From NCBI GenBank assembly GCA_033980235.1, contig CM067080.1:248001-312000 (forward strand): a DNA stretch of 64,000 nucleotides, read 5' to 3'. This document shows positions 34,111 to 44,635 of this stretch, one piece after another. How positions within the stretch are numbered: the stretch's first letter is position 1; every line of letters begins with the position of its first letter. The position numbers and the translations under genes are program-made. The DNA comes from Diadema setosum. Its lineage: Eukaryota > Echinodermata > Echinoidea > Diadematoida > Diadematidae. Below the pieces are notes generated by a model. It was not told the origin of the DNA, did no database searches, and saw only the letters and a program-made list of their open reading frames with translations.

Positions 34111-35465
34111 ATATTTGATGCAGTGCAATAAAGCAGTGCAAGATTCAAATTTTGAAGGCTGCTCTCTTTAAGAGCAATGGGAAAAGTATTTGATGCAGTG
34201 CAATAAAGCAGTGTAAGATTCAAATTTTGAAGGCTGCTGTCTTTAAGAGCAATGGGAAAAGTATTTGATGCAGTGCAATAAAGCAGTGTAAGATTCAAAT
34301 TTTGAAGGCTGCTGTCTTTAAGAGCAATGGGAAAAGTATTTGATGCAGTGCAATAAAGCAGTGTAAGATTCAAATTTTGAAGGCTGCTCTCTTTAAGAGC
34401 AATGGGAAAAGTATTTGATGCAGTGCAATAAAGCAGTGTAAGATTCAAATTTTGAAGGCTGCTCTCTTTAAGAGCAATGGGAAAAGTATTTGATGCAGTG
34501 CAATAAAGCAGTGTAAGATTCAAATTTTGAAGGCTGCTGTCTTTAAGAGCAATGGGAAAAGTATTTGATGCAGTGCAATAAAGCAGTGTAAGATTCAAGT
34601 TTTGAAGGCTGCTGTCTTTAAGAGCAATGGGAAAAGTATTTGATGCAGTGCAATAAAGCAGTGTAAGATTCAAATTTTGAAGGCTGCTCTCTTTTAGAGC
34701 AATGGGAAAAGTATTTGATGCAGTGCAATAAAGCAGTGTAAGATTCAAATTTTGAAGGCTGCTGTCTTTCAGAGCAATGGGAAAAGTATTTGATGCAGTG
34801 CAATAAAGCAGTGTAAGATTCAAATTTTGAAGGCTGCTCTCTTTAAGAGCAATGGGAAAAGTATTTGATGCAGTGCAATAAAGCAGTGTAAGATTCAAAT
34901 TTTGAAGGCTGCTCTCTTTAAGAGCAATGGGAAAAGTATTTGATGCAGTGCAATAAAGCAGTGTAAGATTCAAATTTTGAAGGCTGCTCTCTTTAAGAGC
35001 AATGTGAAAAGTATTTGATGCAGTGCAATAAAGCAGTGTAAGATTCAAATTTTGAAGGCTGCTGTCTTTAAGAGCAATGGGAAAAGTATTTGATGCAGTG
35101 CAATAAAGCAGTGTAAGATTCAAATTTTGAAGGCTGCTGTCTTTAAGAGCAATGGGAAAAGTATTTGATGCAGTGCAATAAAGCAGTGTAAGATTCAAGT
35201 TTTGAAGGCTGCTGTCTTTTAGAGCAATGGGAAAAGTATTTGATGCAGTGCAATAAAGCCCTGTAAGATTCAAGTTTTGAAGGCTGCTCTCTTTAAGAGC
35301 AATGGGAAAAGTATTTGATGCAGTGCAATAAAGCAGTGTAAGATTCAAATTTTGAAGGCTGCTCTCTTTCAGAGCAATGGGAAAAGTATTTGATGCAGTG
35401 CAATAAAGCAGTGTAAGATTCAAGTTTTGAAGGCTGCTCTCTTTCAGAACAATGGGAAAAGTATT
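34111..35465 (+). repeat. 75-bp minisatellite, 18 copies
   Basis: Eighteen near-identical 75-bp units in intron 12. Each contains GCAATAAAGCAGTG and TTTTGAAGGCTGCT. Units differ at a handful of positions, chiefly G or C in GGCTGCT(G/C)TCTTTA, A or G in CAA(A/G)TTTTG, and the third base of CTTT(A/T/C)AG. Every unit carries AATAAA on the sense strand of the host gene. Because 75 is a multiple of three and the unit lacks stops in one antisense frame, a 519-codon antisense frame spans the array. I regard that frame as a by-product. Confidence 0.95.
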
Positions 35466-35670
35466 CAAAGAAAATGATAGGAAGTTGAAGAAATACACAG
35501 ATTCCTCAATACCGAGGTGTTCAAGAGTTTTTGCTGAATTCTGTGTCACTGTGTTCCGATACCAGACATTTTGTATAGATGTAGTTTACTTCATGGAAAG
35601 TGAGAAGAAGGTTGGTGTCTGTGATTATTAAAGTCGTTAGTGATGTGATTTTTTCCTTTTTTTCCTACAG

Positions 35671-35844
35671 TTTGTGGATCGCCTGGCCCTCTTCTTCATG
35701 CCTCTTAAGTACCAGCCAGATTACATCTACCTGAGACATGTCAGCATTCGAAGGGTCTACCTCTTCACAGCTATCCAGCTCATGTGTCTGGTGGTCCTAT
35801 GGGTCATCAAGTCTACCATGGCAGCTCTCATCTTTCCCATTATG
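35671..35844 (+). CDS. SLC4 transporter exon 13 of window
   Basis: 58 codons, phase 0 both sides. It encodes [20 protein letters not shown] then [20 protein letters not shown] and the helix [18 protein letters not shown]. PxKYQPDxIYLRxV is the conserved loop before the last pair of helices. The acceptor lies behind a clear polypyrimidine tract. Confidence 0.95.
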
Positions 35845-36294
35845 GTAAGTCTGTGGGATGGAGATAGGAACCAAGATGTTCGTCGATGGAGAGAGAGAGC
35901 AGGGCTGTGTTTCTGTGTTCTTTGTTTTTACAAACGCTAATGCAGTGCATCACAAACTCTGACATTGATTAGATTTGTGGGCTCAGAGAAATGAACACAC
36001 ATCTGTCCAGAAATGACACAAATGAGAAATGATTGTGATGAGATTGAAAACAAGTTAAGAAGTCGACTACGGTAAAAGTGATGATCAGTTTTAATATAAT
36101 TACTTATAAAATGATCCGAAAGATGGTTGTGGTGGTTGTTTACTGGTCCTTACAACTGGTTCTGCACTTCTCTATGCCTGAAAACCATCCTACATATGAC
36201 AAGTATTGAATATTTGGAAGGTGGATGATAAATGATAGATGATACTAAAAATAGTGATGACTACAACCTTCTCTGTTACATCTCCTTTGTCCAG
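35845..36294. other. Intron 13
   Basis: Short GT-AG intron. No feature recognised. Confidence 0.7.
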
Positions 36295-36447
36295 GTGCTT
36301 GGAATGGTAGGAGTGAGGAAGGCAATGGACATGATCTTTACTCAGCAGGAACTAGAGATGATGGATGATGTAATGCCTGAGATGACCAAGAGAGCCAAAC
36401 ATGACCGCAAGAAGAAGGAGGAGCAGGAGAACGCTGCCTGTGAACAG
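36295..36447 (+). CDS. SLC4 transporter exon 14 of window (end of membrane domain)
   Basis: 51 codons, phase 0 both sides. It encodes VLGMVGVRKAMDMIFTQQEL, EMMDDVMPEMTKR and a Lys/Glu-rich cytoplasmic stretch, DRKKKEEQENAACEQ. The order VRKxMDxxF, then xEL, then LDDxMPE, then a lysine-rich run is that of Na+-coupled members. Its donor (CAG|GTTAGT) is the first of four near-identical 17-bp units, so the 5' splice site itself is tandemly repeated. Confidence 0.95.
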
Positions 36448-36515
36448 GTTAGTGGGGTTATCTGGTTAGTGGGGCTATCTGGTTAGTGGGGTTGACAGGT
36501 TAGTGGAGTTATCTA
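36448..36515 (+). repeat. 17-bp tandem repeat duplicating the exon 14 splice donor
   Basis: Four consecutive units of GTTAGTGGGGTTATCTG or a close variant start at the first intronic base. Each unit restores a GTTAGT donor core. The fourth is preceded by CAG exactly as the authentic site. Confidence 0.9.
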
Positions 36516-36676
36516 GTTTTTTTTTCCCCTAATCAATGTCATGTGGCTTCTTGTTTTGTGCCCGTGACTGTGAATTGTGAATAACACCAGAATGTACACT
36601 AGCCTCTTTCCTTCAGAGAGTCTTGCCAAAGCCATTCAAGACATGGCAGAGATGGGCTGTGTGAATTTGCAGCCGC

Positions 36677-37243
36677 TTAAAGGACAAGTTCACCTTCATT
36701 AACATAAGGATTAAGAGAATGCAGCAATATTAGTAGAACACATCAGTGAAAGTTTGAGGAAAATTGGGCAATCGATGCGAAAGTTATGAATTTTTACAAC
36801 TTTTGTGTTGGAACCGCTGGATGAGGAGACTACTAAGGCTGGTGATGTCATATGAGTACAACAGTGTAAAGAAAATATAAAGAAATTTCAACAAATTTTC
36901 ACTTTTTTCGCATACTAAAAGAGCACTTGACTTGCCTCTTTCTAAAGGCAATGGGAATAATATTACCCATAACATATGTCAGTAACGAGTCAAGGGAATG
37001 TGTACTTTTTTCAAAAGATGAAATTTTGTGAAATTCTCTTTATATTTTCCTTATATTGTTGTACGCATGTGACATCATACACTGCAGTAGTCTTCTCATC
37101 CAGCGGTGACTGCACAGAAACTTCAAAAATTCATAACTTTTGAACGGAATGTCTGATTTTCCTCAAACTTTCAATGATGTGTTCTACTAATATTGCTACA
37201 TTCTCTCAATCCTTATGTTAATGAAGGTGAACTTGTCCTTTAA
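36677..37243. mobile_element. Foldback MITE with TTAA target, copy 2
   Basis: TTAA ends with termini AGGACAAGTTCACCTTCATT and its inverse. The interior shares GTAGAACACATCAGTGAAAG and GGAACCGCTGGATGAGGAGA with copies 1 and 3, but the terminal ~50 bp differ. It belongs to a subfamily with exchanged ends. Confidence 0.8.
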
Positions 37244-38153
37244 TGTAAAAAGGTACATTGACACTTTGTTAGAAGAATCATTTTACTTTTCATGTTTTAT
37301 GTGTCTCATTTCAGTCAAAGATGTTTTTCCCTTTTTTCTTTTTCTTTCTTTCTTTTTTTTAATGATTGGATCTTACATACCTTAAGAGTTGGAAACTCAA
37401 TATTGCAATATTACCCCAAGAGATCAGAAGACAATCCAGTCTTATAGAATAAATTGGACTGTTGTCAATGGTGTGAACACTTTATTGCATTTCTGCCTTT
37501 TCACATGTGGTAAGTACAGGTGAGTGTGTATGATGTGATAAAGTGTACAACTTCTTAATTGATAGTTGTGTAAGCAGGATGTGAGAGAAATGATTGTAGT
37601 GACTGCTGTGAATAGGACTATGTGACTGCTTTGGAAGAAAACCGTAAATCTGTTGAATGTGCATTCAATTTCTGTCTACCAATACACTTGTTCAACTGCA
37701 TAGAAGCCTCTCCCATTACAAGTAGCAATGTGGAAAGTTGATGAGAATGGATCTCAAACAACGTTGGTAAGGAGGTTTCAGCAAAGAAGTTCAATTTCAT
37801 TTCTTATTGTTTGGTTCTCTTTTATAACATCCATTTTTAATTAGTACTTGTGTTTTTGTTACACAGTTCTTGTCAGCAAATTTGTACATCTCCTTTGTGA
37901 ACAATTCATTCTTTTTTTTTAAACCTTAATGTTTCTTCCACTACAGGTTTCATTTTCAAATCATAGATTTTACTGTTCTCATGAATTCTTTATTTTTAAT
38001 TGAAGTTCTTGCAAAGAATGTTTCAATTTGTCTTGTTTTTGTGTGATTGTTCACATTATAACGGTAACCATAATTTACATTTCACCAAGACTCACCTGTT
38101 ATTTTTCTTTTTCACTTTCAATTTTGTCTTGACATGATGAAGTTATATTGATA
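37244..38153. other. Intron 14 sequence without recognised feature
   Basis: AT-rich, nothing recognised. Confidence 0.5.
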
Positions 38154-38520
38154 TTATAGAATGGGTAGCGAGAATCCTGCGATCTGATTGGTCGAGAGCT
38201 ATGTGTTCATTTTTACTGGCCGCACGCTGAGTCACAGTGGTAAACATGTTATCGCGCACTTAGCAAGAGTATGTGTACTTGTAACAAAGGTTCGCGCACT
38301 AAAGCAAGCATTCGCGCACTCAGCTTGGCCATGCATCCAGTAAAACTGATGCATGGCTGGCCATGCATCCAGTAAAAACGCCATGCATCCAGTAAAAACG
38401 GTAAGCACGGGTATGCATGCCCGTTTACGGCAAGCCAAAAGGAAATGCATCCAGTAATTTTGTCATCGGGTAACACGATAGAAAAATGGGGTTTTGACAA
38501 GAAAATTACCCATTCTATAA
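38154..38520. mobile_element. MITE with TATAGAATGGGTA terminal inverted repeats
   Basis: TTATAGAATGGGTA at 38154-38167 is inverted as TACCCATTCTATAA at 38507-38520. The ends are consistent with a TA target. Inside are four copies of CCATGCATCCAGTAAAA-like words (about 38330-38456) and three TTCGCGCACT-like words. Confidence 0.75.
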
Positions 38521-38543
38521 ATCAGATGAAGCACATGTCTTTC

Positions 38544-38666
38544 GTGCGTCAGTCGGAATATAGTGTGCATGCGGTAACTATGGAATTTAGCCTAAACCCA
38601 CTCGGCTTCGCCTCGTGGGTTAAGCATTCCATAGTTACCTTATGCACACAATTCCGACTGACGCAC
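38544..38666. repeat. Long near-perfect hairpin next to the MITE
   Basis: GTGCGTCAGTCGGAAT at 38544-38559 pairs with its inverse at 38651-38666. Inner stems GTGTGCAT and GGTAACTATGGAAT also pair, and a nested CCCAC…GTGGG sits around CTCGGCTTCGCCTCG at the tip. Only small bulges interrupt a ~48-bp stem. Confidence 0.85.
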
Positions 38667-40353
38667 TCAGACCTGTGCGTCATTTGTATACTGTTCTTCC
38701 CTTCTTTATCATGTCAAAACATTAATTCATATTTTCTTCAATGTAGTTTAAGTCTGATATATCTCAGAATAAAGAAATTGGCTGTCCTAAGTTTGTGTTG
38801 AAAGGTTGTGAGGAATCATTCATAGATTTATAGTTTGGTCATTGGGAGGTTTTATTAGTTAAAGTGTACCAAAACCCTGGAAATCATACTTGTGTACAGC
38901 TAGAATATGCTAAAAAACACAGTCATAATTTATTTGTGATAGCCCCAGAAAGTATACAAATCATATCTCTATACTAATTTGGCACTTGTGCTCCGCACGT
39001 TTATGTTCTGGTCCATAAGCACCAGTACTGATCTGTGTGTGTTCCAGCTACTGTTTTCGCGTACGTTTTTAAGAATGATATTGAGATTCCATGTCGATCG
39101 GTCAGCCGATCGCATACATGTACATGCATTACATATCACTATTGTTTAAGACGTCTTTGGAAAGAAATATCGATAGTGCAATCGTTTGCTTAAAAGAATC
39201 TGGTGATCAACTAGTCTATTTCAAGTTGGGTTTTTTGTGTACTCTTTAAAATTTACAGTTACACCCCAATAAATAAAAATCGAAGTGACAAAAAAAAATC
39301 TAATATTTTGCAGAGGGCATGTCTCAAGTATATTCTACAAATATAGCAAACATAATACTTGGGGTATTGGTACGTGTACATGTACAACTTCATATTGTCT
39401 CATTCATAAATTGTGCTGTCACACATGCTGACTAAAAATAACATGTGACTTATTACCATGTACACCTAATATATTTGCAGAAAAATTATTTGCTCATATG
39501 TGAGGTTTTGAATTCTTCACACTCTAAAACTTTCAAGTAATATCCATCCAACTATTTAAATTTTATGAGGTAAGAAATGTGCAGTGTGGTGTGCAGAAGA
39601 AATGGTTGTACAATGTGATAACTTCACTAAAAACATCAGAGAAACATGCTTCATAAAACAGAAAAGTTTCTAATTCAAAGCATCATAGAATTGCAACCTA
39701 GTATGGAGGTACAATGTACAATTGTACATGTAGGTATGATAGATATCAATACTGATTTTGAGTGGAAGTCAAGTTTCTAATTTTCACTTAGTATCAACTC
39801 ATGCGTGCAGTTTTCTCAGAATTATGGCAACAACTTTGTCAAGGTATAATGGAGACAGTTCAAATGTCCAGAAAGTTGTGTTACAAAGTTTGCAAGTTGA
39901 CCTCATCTCTGTTGTGTTGTTTACTGTGTAGGCCCCGATGAGGGTAAAAACATGTGTATCACATTTTACTCAAATTTATATATTACAGTATATGAAGTGT
40001 AGTATTCATTTCCATGCACGAGTTATGAAATGACTTGATCTCATCGTGTGCAAGCCATGAAGTTAATAATTGGCAAATATTGAAGAAGTCAAATTTGTCA
40101 GGTACATGAACCAAGGACGGGCCCCTCATGTCAGTGAATTTATACAGTTTAAAACAAAGTTTAATACATGGGAACATAGACATGCTGGACTTTCAATTTC
40201 AGCCCAGACTGTATGCACATTTAGTTAACAGTTCTGTCCAGACAGAGTGTGGTATGGACAGAGGGGCCCTATTGTGTGGAGCATAGTCCACTTGAATGCA
40301 GAATGCAAATAACCAGAATGTGGGTGTTTTGGAAATACAAAATCAACATAATT
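38667..40353. other. Intron 14 sequence without recognised feature
   Basis: AT-rich, several ATGTACATGTAC-type words, no gene or named repeat. Confidence 0.5.
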
Positions 40354-41076
40354 TGTGACCATCCATCACCAAACCAACAAAAAGTCTCTAGACATGGGTT
40401 TTCAGATAAGAGCAGATTATGAAAGAGCAAACTTTAAGGTTTAAAATGATGTTTAACTCAATTCAAACAGTCTCCTAACCTATCTACAACTGTAAGTATT
40501 GGAAAGAAAGCACACACTCCTGAAAAGTGTGAACTGAGAAAAGGCTCTGAAGTACAGGGTCTATTCAAGTGCTTAATCTTTACCAAGCCGTGATAGCTGT
40601 GCGATGAATGGGGGAAAAAAAATACAGGATGTAAACCACTGGAGCAACAACAATGAAGGGATTATCAGATTAAGCTGAAATTGAGCATCCTTTATTAACA
40701 CGTTCGGTCCATGATTAATGCCAACTTTCAAAGCAGAAGCATCATCCTTTCTAAAGTATTTAGAGTTGAAAGTGAAGAGTGTGTACAGGGTTTTTAAGAA
40801 ATGAAATGGCGACTCCATAAGACATACCTAATCACACTATTCTACAAAAATAAAAAAAGTGTTCCAGAAAAGCTGCTAAAGATGCAATTTCCCATCCGCT
40901 TTATGATACCAAACTTTAGCATAATATAGAAGAAGACTTGCTCTTTTAGAAAATATGAAGAAAAAAAAAAACAACAACAACAAACCTCAAGGTTGGCTGG
41001 GTTGACCCATTTCATCTATTTTCAGTCCTCACACAAAATCAGTGACTTTTTGTTGGATTTATGATGCACAGTCACA
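40354..41076 (+). repeat. TGTGACC-ended interspersed repeat, copy 4
   Basis: Begins TGTGACCATCCATCACCAAA and ends GGATTTATGATGCACAGTCACA. Same orientation as 5858-6601. Interior strings shared with copies 2-3 include GAGTTGAAAGTGAAGAGTGT and AAGGGATTATCAGATTAAGC. Confidence 0.75.
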
Positions 41077-41147
41077 TGTAACAGCATTCATTTGTCTCTC
41101 AGTTATTGTTTGCTGCCATCTTGTGGTGGATGCATTATACATTGTAA

Positions 41148-41179
41148 TACCATGGAGCTCTGTTAGTAGCTCCATGGTA
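41148..41179. repeat. 12-bp perfect hairpin
   Basis: TACCATGGAGCT (41148-41159), an 8-nt loop, then AGCTCCATGGTA (41168-41179). It abuts the left target duplication of the SINE. Confidence 0.8.
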
Positions 41180-41409
41180 ATACTAAGTACTCAAATTCAT
41201 GAAATTCTTCCGTCGAGCTGTCGGGCGAAAGCTCGGTGGTCTAGTGGAGATGACGCCTGTCCGATGATCAGGAGGTCGTAGGTTCGAATCCTGCTCGAGT
41301 ATGTACGCCCATGATTTTTTATCATGGCTACTACTAAAACACTGATCAATTCAGTGCTTATTTACGTCGATGTGGGGCAATTTGTCAATCAGTTGCAATA
41401 CTAAGTACT
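41179..41409 (+). mobile_element. tRNA-derived SINE with 13-bp target-site duplications
   Basis: Perfect direct repeats AATACTAAGTACT (41179-41191 and 41397-41409) flank a 205-bp insert. The tRNA-like part starts GCTCGGTGGTCTAGTGG at 41231 (A box), has an anticodon arm CCTG…CAGG, and a B box GGTTCGAATCC at 41281-41291. The anticodon-loop position 33 is C rather than T and the acceptor stem is weak, so it is not a working tRNA. A ~40-bp leader precedes and a ~95-bp unrelated tail follows. RNA polymerase III promoter boxes are apparent. Confidence 0.8.
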
Positions 41410-44400
41410 GTCGTGCACTCTGAAGACACTGCATTATGCATTGTAGAAGCACGTAGAACTAGTACACAAGAATATTGCACTCAAGCCAGCTGACAAGCAA
41501 AGAGACATGCTGCCCCCTAGTGGCAGTTTCAGGACAGTCGATGCTCACATTTTGCTACATTTTATACTGATATCCTTTCGCAAATTCTGTGTGTATTATA
41601 AATGTGGTTGTGTAGATTGTTTTTCATGTGTAGAGATTAGTGCATGACAGTTCATAATTTAACTTTTGCAGAATATTTTAGAACACTTTCTTATTCAGCG
41701 TGTACAGCCCTTACGTGGTTGTAATATGTCTGCATTCTGTCATTATTTCTCATAGTTTGTGTCTTTTTGTCTTGTTTCTTTTTTTTGAACAGTTCCCATT
41801 CTTAGCCAAATTAAAAAGCTTGGGCTGCGGTATAAAGTGGAAGTATAAAAAGGTGAAAAGCTATGCGCATGATAAAAGTCTGCCTGCTACTCCACCTCAG
41901 TGCTTGCTCCTAGAATTTTTATGGAAGACAAAGAAATGGTCAATAAAGAAACAAAGAATATTCAATAAAGCATAAAAAAGGAAAATTTACAAATTCAGTC
42001 CAATAAGATTTAGTTCGTGACAAGAGAGGTACCTTCTTAGTGTTTAACAGGGGAGTAGAAAATAACCTTGTTCATATTAGCATACTGAAGCTCAGTTTGA
42101 TGTTACAGCCATTCATTGCAATGCAGGGTGCCTGAAAAAACTTCTATGAAGTGTTACTAGTTTAGATATCTTTTTCATCATGTCTTTTTAGCATGTGAAA
42201 TTAAGGACATTTATCAAGAACTTTGGAACTGTAAAGGAAATGAATGATTTATTTCCTGACCACGTGCATGAGCTGCTGGTACATGTACTTGCATGCACTG
42301 CATGGAAAGATGAAAGCAAGCTCTTCTAACCGTCTTGGTTTGCATCCAGATTTTGTGAGCAGTTGCACATGCCGCAAAGACACAAAAGAAAAAGAAACAA
42401 ATGGGACTAAAGACAAAGCAAAACAAAACTGAAAGTTATGTGCCTAATGCTTTCGTAAATCTCCTTCAGTCCATCCCCCAAATCATTCATTAACCAAGTA
42501 CTAATTCAGTTGAAAATTACAAAAAGGAAAATTGATATATCCCAAAACTGGAGAGAAAAAAACAAAACGAAACATAAGAAAACAAAAGAAAAATGATTAC
42601 TAGCAAGGGTCAGCCAGAGTGCAAATTAGAAAGATTAATGTTTGAAATACAACTTTCAACTCAAACCCCCAAAAAGGTCAACAATGTTTGGCACCATTTG
42701 ATCATAAGGAAGCGTACATTTTTTTGTGTGTGAAAATTTAATTTTGAAAATGCATAAACATTTTGTACCTCTCATATTAAATTTTTGTAGTGATGAAAAC
42801 GTGAATTATACTAAAAAGTACAAATTTGCACACCAAGATGGTTAAGAATCAAGGCTCATTCCTCCGATTGGTGCAATGAGCTGATTATGTTTTTTAATTG
42901 CTTGCTCTGTAATTGACTGTTACTGCCCTTGCCAAAACAGACTGAAGCAATATGGAACCATTTTGTTGTTCAAACAGGGGAGAAAGCGTTCGGACACATT
43001 TCAGCTTTTACAACGGGCCTCTGCCATGGCGACACAAGATCAATGCAAAGTGGTACTAGACGTAGAACTGAGCAGAGAGCAGATGAGACTGGTTTTTGTG
43101 CATGTTCCCCTTCCCTCCCCCTTGGTCCTATGAGTTCTAGGAATATGACAGTGTACCATGCCATTTGACCAATTACAGTATATCAGATTTTACTCCATTT
43201 GTCATTTTGTTTTTGTTGAAAAATGCTAGCTAAACAGACCCAAGAAAAGTGATACATGAAACAACCCTAGTCTGTAATTGATTATGACACGAGAGAAAGA
43301 GACTGAGGCAAAGAACTTGATGTATCACTTCTGTTTTATCTAGTAAATGCCAAAAGAAACCAAACAAACAAATAACCAAACAAGCAAAGCCTTGATTTCA
43401 GCATTTATGAATGGAAATTTTCTAAAAGATGGATTTTGATGGCAAGGCCAAGGTTTCACATTGAAGCACATTTGGCAATGGAAATGTACTAAATTTTACT
43501 GTATTATCCAACTATTTTGGCAGTGTTCCCACAAACTGACTCAAATCCACAAGAACCACTAACCTGCTCTTTGTGATGTGGGGAGATCACGGCATGATTA
43601 GTATTGTATAATACATGGCATGATGATGCATTCAGCTTTGCATGTTGGCTATACATATGTAGGATGCCTTCACCAAAAGACCCCTGCCCAGTTTAGCACT
43701 CATGCCTTTTTCTCCTGTACTCACACAGGCTGTCTCAAGAATATATCATGTTAATGTGAACACAAGAGTTCTTCTCAGATTTCAAGATTATAATGTTCAT
43801 TAATGAGCTCATCCTGACTTCTAGTAGGATGGGGTGTTTTGCTTTATGACTACGGAATTCTTTCTTGTCACTTTCTTTGCCTCTTCTTGCTCCTCCTCCA
43901 AATTCTCTTCTTTTTCTTTTTTTTTTTCTCATTTTAGCATTTCCCAAATTCAGTGTGAAAACAAGAGAAAAAACAGTGTGCATGGAAGTGCTTGTATTGT
44001 AATGTCAAGATTGAAGCTTGCAAATTAAAGTTTGAGATGTTGCCTGTGATTACCAACTTTTATTCCATTGGGTAGTTTTTTTAAAAAAAGAAAGAAAAGA
44101 TGTGTGTTGACATTTGTCTTTGGTTTGTTTCAATCAATTTTGATGTGGTTAACACAAATCTGAGTATTATGTAGGATTAAGTTTCAGGTCATTAGCAAAC
44201 AAAACTACAGAAAGTGGCAGTACTGATGCAAGTTTGGTTTGTGAACCAAGGTCAAATAAATTTGAGGAATTGTTTTCTGTGGAAGGAAGTTCAAAAATAT
44301 TAAATTTGTGTTGCTTTCTTTTTATTGGTTCTGTATATGTGGGGACCCTTTAATGGCATTTGCATTTGAATGCCAGTATATCATACTGTACAGCAAACCA

Positions 44401-44599
44401 ACAATTCAGATAGCCATTTTAGTCACATACAAAGTGTTTGTAGCTGAGTGTCCCTTACTCTGTACCTCTTGTGTACACAAAATTCTTAAACATGCGGCAA
44501 GGCATTGATAGCCTCAGGCTATCTTGCAATAAGTGTGAGACCACTACATACATCTTTACTGCAGTAATCTTTCTTCTTCTAAGAACATTTGTTTATTTG

Positions 44600-44635
<36 letters not shown>

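Noticed and set aside
34111..35465. CRISPR-like array
   Set aside because: Units are contiguous with no unique spacers, in an animal intron. It is a minisatellite.
41231..41303. Functional tRNA gene
   Set aside because: A and B boxes are present, but the anticodon loop has C at position 33, the acceptor stem is poor, and the unit lies inside a 13-bp-duplicated insertion, so a SINE explains it better.
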